Shown piece after piece: positions 7,750 to 15,451 of a DNA stretch of 64,000 nucleotides. How positions within the stretch are numbered: position 1 is the first letter of the stretch; each line of letters opens with the position of its first letter. A program made the position numbers and the translations under genes. Source of the stretch: CAVPUA01 sp963828015 (GTDB lineage: Bacteria > Actinomycetota > Actinomycetes > Mycobacteriales > Jatrophihabitantaceae); the NCBI GenBank assembly GCA_963828015.1, contig CAWHCD010000003.1, positions 1-64,000 on the forward strand, in the 5' to 3' direction. The notes under the pieces are model-generated. The model was not told where the DNA came from, ran no database searches, and was given only the letters and a program-made list of their open reading frames with translations.

Positions 7750-9057
7750 ATGACGGAACTGGATTCGGTCAACTTCTTCACCGACCAGCAGGTGGTCAAC
7801 AACCCGTACCCGTACTACGAACACCTTCGTGAGCAGGCTCCGGTGACGAAGGTCGACCAGTTCGGCGGCATCGTGTTGGTGACCGGGTACGAGGAGACAA
7901 ACGAGATCTTTCGCGACAACGAGACGTACTCGTCGGTGAACTCCACCAGCGGGCCGTACCTGCCCTTCGGGGGGCTACTGGTCGGTGACCACCTGACCAA
8001 CGTGGACGAGATCATCGCCGACAACCGCCACATGGTGCCGGGCACGTTGGACATGGTCACCATGGATCCACCGCAGCACACCCGCGAGCGGTCGCTGCTG
8101 AACCGGCTGATGACCCCGAAGCGACTGAAGGAGAACGAAGAGTTCATGCGCGGGCTGGCCCACCGCCTGCTCGACAACATCGTCGACCGGGGCAGCTGCG
8201 AGTTCATCAAGACCTACTCGCAGCCGTTCTCGATGCTCGCGGTGGCTGACGTGCTCGGCGTGCCGCCCGAGCACCACGACACGTTCCGCGAAGGGTTCGG
8301 TCTGCGCGAGGACTCCCCCGCGAACCAGATGTCGCTCGGCGGTGGCGACAAGGACGCTGCGCCCAGTCCGTACGAAGGCGGCACGACCTGGCTCGACAGC
8401 TGGTTCACCGAATACCTGGAAGCACGGCGCGTCACGCCGGGTACGGACGTGCTCAGTGACCTCGCGCTGGCCAAATACCCCGACGGATCGACGCCGGACA
8501 TGCAGGCGATCGTGCGTACGGCTACCTTCCTGTTCGCCGCCGGGCAGGAGACGACCGCCCGGCTGCTGGCTGTCGTCCTCAAGTACCTCGCCGAGTACCC
8601 CGAGCTGCAGGATCAACTTCGCGACCATCCCGAGGGCATCCGCAACTTCATCGAAGAGGCACTGCGCATCGAGAGCCCGACCAAGTCCGATTCCCGCCTG
8701 ACTCGACGGGCCACGACCGCCGGCGGCGTCGACATCCCGGCCGGGACGACCGTCGTCATGATGCTCGGCGCCGCCAACCGCGATCCGCGTCGCTTCGAGG
8801 CGCCGGAGGAGTTCCGCGCCGATCGACCCAACGCCAAGGAGCAGATCGCCTTCGGCCGCGGTGTGCATTCCTGCCCGGGCGGCCCGCTGGCCCGCGCCGA
8901 AGGCGCCATCACCGTCGAGGCGGTGCTCAGCCGGATGCGTAACATCCGGCTGTCGGAGGAGCACCACGGACCCGCCGGCGACCGGCACTTCGAATACGAG
9001 CCGACCTGGGTCTTGCACGGGCTCCGCAAGCTCTACATCGAGTACGACCCGGCCTGA
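7750..9057 (+). CDS. cytochrome P450
   Basis: The 435-residue soluble bacterial P450 monooxygenase shows all core motifs. I-helix oxygen activation is FAAGQETTAR. EXXR is EALR. The haem-binding loop is FGRGVHSCPGGPLA, with Cys as the thiolate ligand. It needs a ferredoxin and reductase; neither is encoded nearby. The start is ATG after AGAAGGCGG. It is clearly paralogous to the P450 at 15448-16719: both share MVTMDPPxHTRER and a C-terminal EPTW-L segment. Both have the same promoter element, so they are probably co-expressed. The substrate is unknown; neighbouring acyl-CoA genes suggest a lipid or terpenoid. Confidence 0.95.
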   Translation: MTELDSVNFFTDQQVVNNPYPYYEHLREQAPVTKVDQFGGIVLVTGYEETNEIFRDNETYSSVNSTSGPYLPFGGLLVGDHLTNVDEIIADNRHMVPGTLDMVTMDPPQHTRERSLLNRLMTPKRLKENEEFMRGLAHRLLDNIVDRGSCEFIKTYSQPFSMLAVADVLGVPPEHHDTFREGFGLREDSPANQMSLGGGDKDAAPSPYEGGTTWLDSWFTEYLEARRVTPGTDVLSDLALAKYPDGSTPDMQAIVRTATFLFAAGQETTARLLAVVLKYLAEYPELQDQLRDHPEGIRNFIEEALRIESPTKSDSRLTRRATTAGGVDIPAGTTVVMMLGAANRDPRRFEAPEEFRADRPNAKEQIAFGRGVHSCPGGPLARAEGAITVEAVLSRMRNIRLSEEHHGPAGDRHFEYEPTWVLHGLRKLYIEYDPA

Positions 9058-9193
9058 GCACCTAGACGGGTACGGAAACCTGCGTCCGCGGGATAGTCGG
9101 GCGTGACGTCCCAGCAGTCGCTCTTATCGCCGCACTCTGTCAGATTGCCGACCGGCCGGATTGGTCACTGAAGAATCTGGGCAGACCGCTCGC

Positions 9194-9352
9194 ATGACGA
9201 AATCCGTGGACGACGAGGTATACGGCACCAAGGCGCCGACCGGAGCCGAGATCCGAAACGGCAATCCGGGCCGGCCCCAGTCCGACTACGAGAGCCCGGA
9301 GGTCGACCGGGACGAGGAACCGCGCGAGAAGGAGCAAGCAGACCGCGAATGA
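9194..9352 (+). CDS. small acidic hydrophilic protein (52 aa)
   Basis: The 52-residue protein is rich in Asp, Glu, Lys, Arg and Pro and looks intrinsically disordered (MTKSVDDEVYGTKAPTG at the start, EEPREKEQADRE at the end). The internal ATG at 9194 is preferred over an upstream GTG at 9161. There is no recognised domain. It stands alone between the P450 gene and a non-coding stretch. It could be a genuine small actinobacterial protein or a chance open frame. Confidence 0.4.
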   Translation: MTKSVDDEVYGTKAPTGAEIRNGNPGRPQSDYESPEVDRDEEPREKEQADRE

Positions 9353-9596
9353 ACGCGGCCACCTGAGCGCCGCTGCCTCGAGCCACCCGTTCACGCAGAA
9401 GAGCTGGCGGCGGCGCTCCCTTCCAGCGCCGACGCCGTCCGCCTCCCGGTGCCCCGCTACGGAGTCTTCGCCGACCGCTGGTCGCGCGTCTCCCTCGATT
9501 GGGGTGAGGTTGCTGTTAGGCGAAAGTGGATCAAAGTCACCTGGAACGGGTGAAGAAGCACCTCGGCCTGGACGGAGATCATTTGTGGCGCAGGGG

Positions 9597-9627
9597 TAGA
9601 GCAGGCTTCCCCCCGGGGCCTGCTCTA
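9597..9627. terminator. stem-loop, 10-bp arms
   Basis: TAGAGCAGGC (9597-9606) pairs perfectly with GCCTGCTCTA (9618-9627) around an 11-base C/G-rich loop that can add two wobble pairs and one GC pair. No T-run follows on either strand. It could terminate transcription from the P450/small-protein side or be part of a small RNA. Confidence 0.45.
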
Positions 9628-9692
9628 TAACGACAACGGTCGTCGCCCACCGCGCTGTTCGTGGCAGCTGGTGGGCAAGCCCCTCGCCGGAC

Positions 9693-9733
9693 ATTGGTAG
9701 GCCCGCGCGCAACCTTGGCGCGGGCCTACCAAT
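9693..9733 (-). terminator. perfect stem-loop, 16-bp arms, downstream of the 84-aa gene
   Basis: ATTGGTAGGCCCGCGC (9693-9708) is exactly complementary to 9718-9733 around a nine-base loop. It begins 20 bp after the stop of the minus-strand gene at 9753-10007, where a terminator is expected. There is no U-tract, which is common for actinobacterial terminators. Confidence 0.65.
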
Positions 9734-9752
9734 GCAATTGCGCCGGCCAGCG

Positions 9753-10007
9753 TCACGAGGATCCCGGACCCTCGTCCGCGCCCGGCAACTGGCGAAGCTC
9801 GACGATCGTCAGACCCAGATTCTCGATCCGCCGGAGAATGCCGTGCAACTGCGCCTGATCGGCGACGGCGCCGCACAGCCGCGACCGGTCATAGCCGCGG
9901 CCGACGCTGCCGTCGGGAACGTGAAGCTCGGGAAAGGCCGCGGCGATCTCGCTCGAGATCGGGCGCTCCAGGTCGAACTCGTAACGCATGTGAGTACGGG
10001 TAGCCAT
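9753..10007 (-). CDS. small conserved hypothetical protein (84 aa)
   Basis: The 84-residue protein has the pattern of a small actinobacterial family: an N-terminal strand MRYEFDLE, a Phe-Pro-Glu-Leu segment, then ADQAQLHGILRRIENLGLTIVELRQLP, where a helix leads into a strand. Relatives are uncharacterised. Either the ATG at 10007 or the one at 9989 could be used; I take the longer. A perfect 16-bp hairpin follows its stop codon. It lies next to a LuxR-family remnant, so the locus has lost or exchanged DNA. Confidence 0.6.
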   Translation of the reverse strand: MATRTHMRYEFDLERPISSEIAAAFPELHVPDGSVGRGYDRSRLCGAVADQAQLHGILRRIENLGLTIVELRQLPGADEGPGSS

Positions 10008-10074
10008 GTTATGCACTATTTGCCCTTTGCCGCTAGCCGGCCTCCCACATTGCGGGTGAGGTTGTTCGAGCGGC

Positions 10075-10168
10075 TCAGATGATGCCGCGGCGGGCTTCAC
10101 GGACGGCGGCGTTGCACGTGCCCACACCGAGCTTGCGGTAGGTCGCGGTGAGGTGGGTCTTGGTCACT
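10075..10168 (-). pseudogene. LuxR-family regulator remnant (C-terminal HTH end)
   Basis: On the minus strand these bases encode VTKTHLTATYRKLGVGTCNA then AVREARRGII and a stop. This is the recognition helix and final helix of a LuxR-type DNA-binding domain (typical text is VKTHLTAIYRKLGV, then AVAEARRxGLI). An in-frame TGA lies immediately upstream of the GTG, and nothing resembling the rest of such a regulator is found in the next 270 bp. It is therefore the last 30 residues of a deleted gene. Confidence 0.7.
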
Positions 10169-10441
10169 CATGAGCGATTCAAGAGGCAACGGATCCGCTT
10201 CTTCGCGGCAAGTAGACACATTTCACTTGAATTACCTCACACCACCCTCACCCGGTCTGGGTGATCCACATCTGCGTACCGCCAAGGATTCTGATGTTGC
10301 TGGGCGGATCACCCGACGGCAGACCGGAACAAACAGCTTCCCGCACGGGATGGGCTTGATACCGAGTCGGCCCATCCAGTGCCACACGCCGCCCAAAACG
10401 CGCGCGAGCCATGAACCACCGACACACGACTCGGGATTTCC
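10169..10441. other. intergenic region without a recognisable gene
   Basis: This stretch looks less GC-rich than its surroundings and contains no open frame with family resemblance. A short stem-loop (GGATGGGC at 10348-10355, GCCCATCC at 10370-10377) is present. The right end must hold the promoter of the GAP-family gene at 10442, but I see no clear -10/-35 pair. Confidence 0.4.
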
Positions 10442-11122
10442 ATGTGGTGGAACGCGATCGACAAGGTTCTGGCCCCGGGCATCGGCGTGGCGATCAGCCC
10501 CACCGCGATCGCGGCCGTGCTCCTGTTCCTCAGCGGACCGAGCGGCCTGCGCCGTGGTGGCGCGTTCGTGGCCGGATTTGCCACGTCCTTGGCCGCGCTG
10601 AGTCTGATCGTCCTGGCCGCCACCAGCGGGCACGACAGTTCCAGCCGCCACACGCTGGCCCGCGTGACGGCGGTGATCCAGCTCGCGTTCGCAGTGGTCT
10701 TGGCGGTGGCCGCCGTGATCCTCTGGGTGCGGCGACCCCCGCGCGAGCAGACCGTCGACACGCCCGCGTGGCTGCGCGCCGTCGACGGCGCGCGAGCGCG
10801 GACGGCCTTTCAGCTCGGCCTGGTCATCGCCGTGGTCAATGTCAAGAATCTGCCGCTGTCGGTGACTGCGGCCACCGACGTCGCGGCCGTCGGAGCCTCA
10901 GCGGCGGCCTCAGTGGTGGCGATACTGATCTTCGTCGCCATCGGTTGCATCGGGGTGGGGATCCCGCTGACCCTGGTCCGGTTCGGTCCCCCCGGCGTCG
11001 AGGCCGGCCTGGCCCGCGCGAAGCAATACCTCATCCGGCACAATTCGCTGATCCTGGCGGCGCTGTTCGCCGTGCTTGCCCTGATCTATCTGCTCCAGTC
11101 GATTGCGACTCTCCGCAGCTGA
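10442..11122 (+). CDS. GAP family (Sap/sulfolipid-addressing type) membrane protein
   Basis: The 226-residue protein has six predicted membrane helices. It starts with an amphipathic segment then VAISPTAIAAVLLFLS, the signature of the GAP/SfLAP family. In mycobacteria these proteins are tied to export or surface display of glycolipids (sulfolipid, glycopeptidolipid). A charged cytoplasmic loop (residues about 95-120) separates two three-helix halves, and NVKNLPLSV begins the second half. No lipid biosynthesis gene is adjacent, so the lipid partner is unknown. The ribosome binding site is weak. Confidence 0.8.
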   Translation: MWWNAIDKVLAPGIGVAISPTAIAAVLLFLSGPSGLRRGGAFVAGFATSLAALSLIVLAATSGHDSSSRHTLARVTAVIQLAFAVVLAVAAVILWVRRPPREQTVDTPAWLRAVDGARARTAFQLGLVIAVVNVKNLPLSVTAATDVAAVGASAAASVVAILIFVAIGCIGVGIPLTLVRFGPPGVEAGLARAKQYLIRHNSLILAALFAVLALIYLLQSIATLRS

Positions 11123-11238
11123 TCCCAAAAAACTAACACGAGTCTCATACCGTACGGGTGACTCGGATGCCCCATATCGCGGGCAGGCTGAGGGGCACCG
11201 GCCAGCGGTGGCCGGGCCGATCTGGGAGGGAGCAGCTC

Positions 11239-11436
11239 GTGTTGAGCCTCGTCCTGCTGCTCGCCACAATCGGCTTCGAGCTCGCCGGTGTGGTCACGCT
11301 GTCTCGCTACGGCGCGCATCGCCGCAACACCGACCGCAGCTCGCCGCGCTCGCGGGCCGAACGCACCCGGACGGCCACCGTGTTCGAGCCACTCTCACCT
11401 GTGATGGGCGACGTCATCCACGCCCCCCGCGACTGA
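11239..11436 (+). CDS. small single-pass membrane protein (65 aa)
   Basis: The 65-residue protein has one N-terminal membrane helix (LSLVLLLATIGFELAGVVTL) and a basic, Ser/Arg-rich cytoplasmic tail. I place the start at GTG 11239 because GGAGGGAG stands six bases upstream; the open frame extends 27 codons further up without a ribosome binding site. It follows the GAP-family gene by 116 bp. Function unknown. Confidence 0.5.
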   Translation: MLSLVLLLATIGFELAGVVTLSRYGAHRRNTDRSSPRSRAERTRTATVFEPLSPVMGDVIHAPRD

Positions 11437-11482
11437 AACTGGGCGCAGACCGGTACCCGACGTCTGCGAAAGCCGAGGAGCG

Positions 11483-12274
11483 ATGGCGGCACCCTTTAAG
11501 GATCAAGCCCTGTCCAGCGCGACGACGAGGGCGATCGAGTCCGCGCATCGACGCGGAGCCAGCATCCGGGCGCTCGCTCAGTCCACCGGCTGGTCACGCT
11601 CGCGCGTCCGGCAAGCGGTCCTCGCCTCGGGACAGTCGGTCCGGGACGCCCAGCCCGCGCGCCCCAGCCGGTCCTGGTGGGAGGCCCGGCTCGGCGAAGG
11701 ATGCAGCGCGACGGAGCTGGCCACCGAGCTCGACGTCAGCACCATGACCGTCTACCGGAGTCTGCGACGGCTCGGGCTGAGCTTCCCGCGCCCGGACTTC
11801 GAGGGCTGGCTGCGCGGACACACTGTGCGCAGCGGGAACTGCCTCATCTGGACCGGTACGCACAGCAGCCGCGGCTATCCGATCGGCAGCTGGAATGCCA
11901 CCACGACGCTCGCGGCCCGCATCATCTGGCGCCACGAACACGGCCCGATCGCGGTCGGGCACGAGATAGTGCACACCCCGGACTGCGCCAACCGCAGCTG
12001 CGTCGCGCCCGCCCATCTGGAGTGCCTGAGCTCGCGCGAGCGCGCCGCCCGATCCGCCCGGGCCGGACGGATCCCGCACGGCGAGCGGCACTGGAACTCC
12101 CGCCTGACCGAGGCCCAGGCCGAAGCCATTCTCAGCAGCGCCCTGGCCGCGCCGGTGCTGGCGCGGCGCTATCACGTCAGCGTCGCGACGATCAACGCCA
12201 TCCGCAGCGGCCACCGCTGGCGCTACCTGCGCGAATCGCGCGGACCCGCTTCCCGGGCGGGCCGAACGACCTAG
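11483..12274 (+). CDS. HNH endonuclease flanked by helix-turn-helix motifs
   Basis: The 263-residue protein carries a central HNH_3-like nuclease: CLIWTG at residues 120-125, RIIWRHEHGPI at 147-156, then the HNH core with His164, Cys168, Cys173 and His178. Two helix-turn-helix segments precede it (about residues 26-45 and 75-97). A third follows (about 225-243, LARRYHVSVATINAIRSG), as in free-standing phage homing endonucleases. ATG follows a GAGG-containing site. No intron, intein or prophage is visible nearby, so it appears to be a solitary homing-type nuclease. Its last four bases overlap the convergent oxidoreductase gene. Confidence 0.8.
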   Translation: MAAPFKDQALSSATTRAIESAHRRGASIRALAQSTGWSRSRVRQAVLASGQSVRDAQPARPSRSWWEARLGEGCSATELATELDVSTMTVYRSLRRLGLSFPRPDFEGWLRGHTVRSGNCLIWTGTHSSRGYPIGSWNATTTLAARIIWRHEHGPIAVGHEIVHTPDCANRSCVAPAHLECLSSRERAARSARAGRIPHGERHWNSRLTEAQAEAILSSALAAPVLARRYHVSVATINAIRSGHRWRYLRESRGPASRAGRTT

Positions 12275-13203
12275 AGCGCGCCGACGTGCGGGAGCACCTC
12301 GGCGGCGATCAGCTCCAGCTCGGCGCGTTCGGGCAGCGCGACGTACTGCAGGTAGACCGTGCTCACTCCGACGGCGGCGTACTCGGCCAGCCGCGCGAGG
12401 ATCTCGGCCGGGGTGCCGTACAGGCCGCCCTCGCGCAGGTTCGCGACGCCACCCTGAGCATCGGCGCGACGAGTGAAGTCGGCCTCGGTCGCCCCGACCA
12501 CCGTCTGATGAGCGACCGAAAAGGTGAAGTCGGCCTCGTCGCGCCCGGCTTCGCGCAATGCCGCCCGGATCCGGTCGAAGGACTGCTTGCCCTCACTGGG
12601 AGAAGCGAAGACGTTGTACTCGTCGGCAAAGCGAGCGGCCAGCGCCGCAGATCTCTTCTTCGCCGCGCCGCCCAGGATGATCGGCGGGCCGGGCTGCTGC
12701 ACCGGCTTGGGCAGGGCGGGTGAGTCGATGAGCTGATAGTGCTCACCGGTGTAGTTGAACCGCTCACCCACCGGCGTGCGCCACAGCCCATGGACGATGG
12801 CCAACTGCTCGGCGAAGCGATCGAATCGCTCGAGCGTCGCGGGGAACGGAATGCCGTAGGCCGTGTGCTCCTGCTCGAACCAGCCCGCGCCCAGGCCCAG
12901 CTCGACCCGCCCGCCGCTCATCTCATCGACCTGGGCGACGGTGATAGCCAGCGGACCCGGCCAGCGGAACGTGGCCGGCGTGACCAGCGTGCCCAATCGC
13001 AGCCGGGACGTCTCGCGCGCCAGGCCGGCCAGCGTCACCCAGGCGTCCGTCGAGCCGGGGAGCCCCGAGCCACCGCCCATGTTGAGGTAGTGATCGGAGC
13101 GGAAGAAGGCGTCGAAGCCCAGCTCCTCGGCGCTCTGCGCGGTGCGCACCAGATCGCTGTAGGACGCGCCTTGCTGGGGCTCGGTAAAGATGCGCAGCTT
13201 CAT
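12271..13203 (-). CDS. LLM class F420-dependent oxidoreductase
   Basis: The 310-residue luciferase-like TIM-barrel enzyme has FRSDHYLNMGG near residue 34, RLRLGTLVTPATFRWPGPLA near 67, and GRVELGLGAGWFEQEHTAYG near 98. These are typical of F420-using relatives that oxidise or reduce small organic substrates by hydride transfer. The C-terminal cofactor segment GTPAEILARLAEY is present. It begins 10 bp downstream of an efflux-pump gene on the same strand, so the two are probably one transcript and may handle the same compound. The substrate is unknown. Confidence 0.88.
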   Translation of the reverse strand: MKLRIFTEPQQGASYSDLVRTAQSAEELGFDAFFRSDHYLNMGGGSGLPGSTDAWVTLAGLARETSRLRLGTLVTPATFRWPGPLAITVAQVDEMSGGRVELGLGAGWFEQEHTAYGIPFPATLERFDRFAEQLAIVHGLWRTPVGERFNYTGEHYQLIDSPALPKPVQQPGPPIILGGAAKKRSAALAARFADEYNVFASPSEGKQSFDRIRAALREAGRDEADFTFSVAHQTVVGATEADFTRRADAQGGVANLREGGLYGTPAEILARLAEYAAVGVSTVYLQYVALPERAELELIAAEVLPHVGAL

Positions 13204-13213
13204 GAACCGAATA

Positions 13214-14680
13214 CTAGGCAGGCTCGCCCGCCGCCACGGGGGGCGCCTGCTGCTTCGGCCCGGCGGCCGCGTCCCGGCGGCGCATGGTCGGCGCCGCGTC
13301 GGAATCGGAGACGAACAGCGCCGCCACCGCGCCGGCGAGCGCGATGAGGGCGGCGACCAGGAAGCCCACGTGGAAGGCGTGGGCGTTGGCGATGGTGTGG
13401 CCGTCGACGATGCGGAACGGACTGAAGGCGCTGATGACCACGGTGATCACCGCGACGCCGACGGCTCCGCCGAGCTGGCGCTGAACGTTGAACAGGGCCG
13501 ACGCGACCCCGGTCTGGGCGCTGCTTATCGTGCCGAAGGCGGCCGCCTGGCTGGGCAGGAAGGCACCGGCGACACCCAGGCCCATCACGAACAGCAGGAG
13601 GCGCAACTGCCACAACGGGGTGTCGGCGTCGGTCAGGATGAGCGCGAACGCGCTGGCGGAGATGATGAGCATCCCGACGAACAGAATCCGCCGTGGACCG
13701 ATGCTCGGGTAGACCCGCCGGCTGATGAACTGCGAGGCCAGGATGACCGCGATCGCCTCGGGGAAGATGGTCAGGCCAGTCTGGAAGGCGTTGGCCCGCA
13801 GCACGTTCTGCAGGTACAACGACAGCAGATAGATCAACGAATAAAACGAGATCGAACTCAACGTCAGCACGATGCTGGTCGAACGGAAGAGCCGGTTGGC
13901 GTAGATCCGCAGATCCAGAAGTGGTTCCCGCTTGCGGAGCTCGACGAACACCAGCGCCACCAGCAGCAGCGATCCGACCACCAGAGCGCTCAGCACCCGG
14001 AGTTGCGTCCAGCCGGTGTTGGCCCCCTCGGAGAGGCCGTACATGAGCAGCCCGAGCCCGGCACCGGCGCAGATGAAGCCGGCCACGTCGAAGCGCCCCA
14101 CCGCCACCGGGGCCTGATCGGCCAGGTAGAGCAGGCCGAAGGCGACCGCGATGATGCCCAGGGGCACGTTGACGTAGAACACCCACCGCCAGGACAGGTG
14201 GGTGACGAAGAAGCCGCCGATCACCGGCCCAGTGGCCGGCGCGATGACAACTGGAATCGTCAGGATGGCCGAGGCTCGTACCCGTTCGTGCACCGGGAAG
14301 GCCCGGAACAGCATGGTCAGGCCGACCGGGGTCATCAACCCACCGCCCACGCCCTGCAGCACCCGGAACACGATCAGCTCGGGCAGGCTGTGGGCGGCGC
14401 CGCACAGGGCCGAGGCGATCGTGAAGATCGCGATCGAGCCGAGCAGCACGCGCCGGGCCCCGAGGCGATCACCGAGCCAGGGCGAGGCGGGGATGAACAC
14501 GGCCAGGCTGACCTGATAGCCGATCACCAGGGCGGCCACGCTGGCCGCCGTCGCGTGAAACTCGCGAGCGATCGTCGGCAGGGCGACGTTGACGATCGTC
14601 ATGTCCATGACCGCCATGAACATGGCGCTCGCGTACACCACGCTGATAGCGACCTTCTGGCTGATCAGGCGCGACGGCAC
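13214..14680 (-). CDS. MFS transporter, DHA2 (EmrB/QacA) drug-efflux family
   Basis: The 488-residue inner-membrane protein has 14 predicted helices. Motif A-like GDRLGARRVLLG follows helix 2 and motif C-like ATGPVIGG follows in the first half. It starts with MDMTIVNVALPTIA, the helix 1 signature of DHA2 proton-driven multidrug exporters. It starts at GTG. It is the first gene of a two-gene unit with the F420-type oxidoreductase and is divergent from the alpha/beta hydrolase. No regulator is adjacent. Confidence 0.92.
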   Translation of the reverse strand: MPSRLISQKVAISVVYASAMFMAVMDMTIVNVALPTIAREFHATAASVAALVIGYQVSLAVFIPASPWLGDRLGARRVLLGSIAIFTIASALCGAAHSLPELIVFRVLQGVGGGLMTPVGLTMLFRAFPVHERVRASAILTIPVVIAPATGPVIGGFFVTHLSWRWVFYVNVPLGIIAVAFGLLYLADQAPVAVGRFDVAGFICAGAGLGLLMYGLSEGANTGWTQLRVLSALVVGSLLLVALVFVELRKREPLLDLRIYANRLFRSTSIVLTLSSISFYSLIYLLSLYLQNVLRANAFQTGLTIFPEAIAVILASQFISRRVYPSIGPRRILFVGMLIISASAFALILTDADTPLWQLRLLLFVMGLGVAGAFLPSQAAAFGTISSAQTGVASALFNVQRQLGGAVGVAVITVVISAFSPFRIVDGHTIANAHAFHVGFLVAALIALAGAVAALFVSDSDAAPTMRRRDAAAGPKQQAPPVAAGEPA

Positions 14681-14716
14681 GCTGACAATCTAGTGCGCGG
14701 GGAGGAGCATCGGGGA

Positions 14717-15451
14717 ATGGCGACTTACGTGTTGGTTCACGGCGGCGGGCATGGCGGTTGGTGCTACAAGAAAGTCAAGCGACTGTTGGAGACTGCCGGG
14801 CACGAGGTCTTCGCCCCGACGATGGCTGGCCTGGCCGAGCGGTCGAACCTGCTCTCACCCGAGATCGATCTCGACCATCACATCGACGACATCGTCGCCG
14901 AGCTGTTCTATTGGGATCTGGACGACGTGATCCTGGCCGGGCACAGCTACGGCGGGATGATCATCACTGGCGTCGCCGACCGTACCGACCGAGTGGGCAA
15001 GCTGGTCTATCTGGACGCGGCCTACCCGTCCGACGGCCAGTCGCTGGCGGCGCTGACCGGGGAGATGATCACCTCGCTTCGTCCGCTGAGCCAGGTGGTG
15101 GACGACACCGAGCTGGTGATGCTGCCCGAGACCTACGACCGCATGTGGCAGGTCCAGGACTACTTCGGGGTCAGCGATCCGGCCGAGCGGGAGTGGCTCA
15201 AGGCCCGTCTCACCGGGCAGCCGTGGCGGACCTTCGAGCAGCCCCTTCGGCTGCGGGATGAGGCGGCCGTCCGGGCGATCCCGGACTACCACATCGTCTG
15301 TCAGCTGGCCGCGCGGGAGGCGGGCGACCCGCAGCTCTACCAGCGCCTGCGCGCCCAAGGTCGGCTCTGGCACATCGACACCGGCCACGACCTGATGATC
15401 ACTGAGCCGCAACTGCTGGCCGACGCGCTTGAGCAGATTGCGCGCGACTAG
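14717..15451 (+). CDS. alpha/beta hydrolase
   Basis: The 244-residue serine hydrolase is of the salicylate esterase/hydroxynitrile lyase-like type (MATYVLVHGGGHGGWCYKKV at the start). The nucleophile elbow is AGHSYGGM, and the C-terminal catalytic His lies in DTGHDLMI. The ATG at 14717 is preceded by GGAGGAG; a long open frame upstream is antisense to the MFS gene and is ignored. It converges on a P450 gene with a four-base overlap. The likely substrates are small esters or lactones. Confidence 0.88.
   Translation: MATYVLVHGGGHGGWCYKKVKRLLETAGHEVFAPTMAGLAERSNLLSPEIDLDHHIDDIVAELFYWDLDDVILAGHSYGGMIITGVADRTDRVGKLVYLDAAYPSDGQSLAALTGEMITSLRPLSQVVDDTELVMLPETYDRMWQVQDYFGVSDPAEREWLKARLTGQPWRTFEQPLRLRDEAAVRAIPDYHIVCQLAAREAGDPQLYQRLRAQGRLWHIDTGHDLMITEPQLLADALEQIARD

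Larger units (their letters stand above)
9353..9752. other. gene-poor stretch with two hairpins
   Basis: I see no well-supported gene here. An open frame without a clear start runs from 9353 to a stop at 9552, and a 34-codon GTG frame runs 9526-9630 and ends inside the first hairpin; neither resembles a family I know. Two strong stem-loops (9597-9627 and 9693-9733) occupy the right half. The region may hold decayed coding sequence or a small RNA. Confidence 0.4.

Noticed and set aside
9526..9630. 34-codon GTG frame ending in a hairpin
   Set aside because: A weak AGGCGAAA precedes it, but there is no family match and its stop lies within the stem; mentioned only under the intergenic region.
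9140..9712. 190-codon minus-strand frame across the gene-poor gap
   Set aside because: No ribosome binding site, no recognisable domain, and it runs through one of the strong hairpins and into the other.
13190..14716. Long open frame running upstream of the alpha/beta hydrolase
   Set aside because: It is antisense to a convincing 14-helix MFS transporter, and its translation is low-complexity Arg/Gly/Asp/Gln text typical of shadow frames in high-GC DNA.
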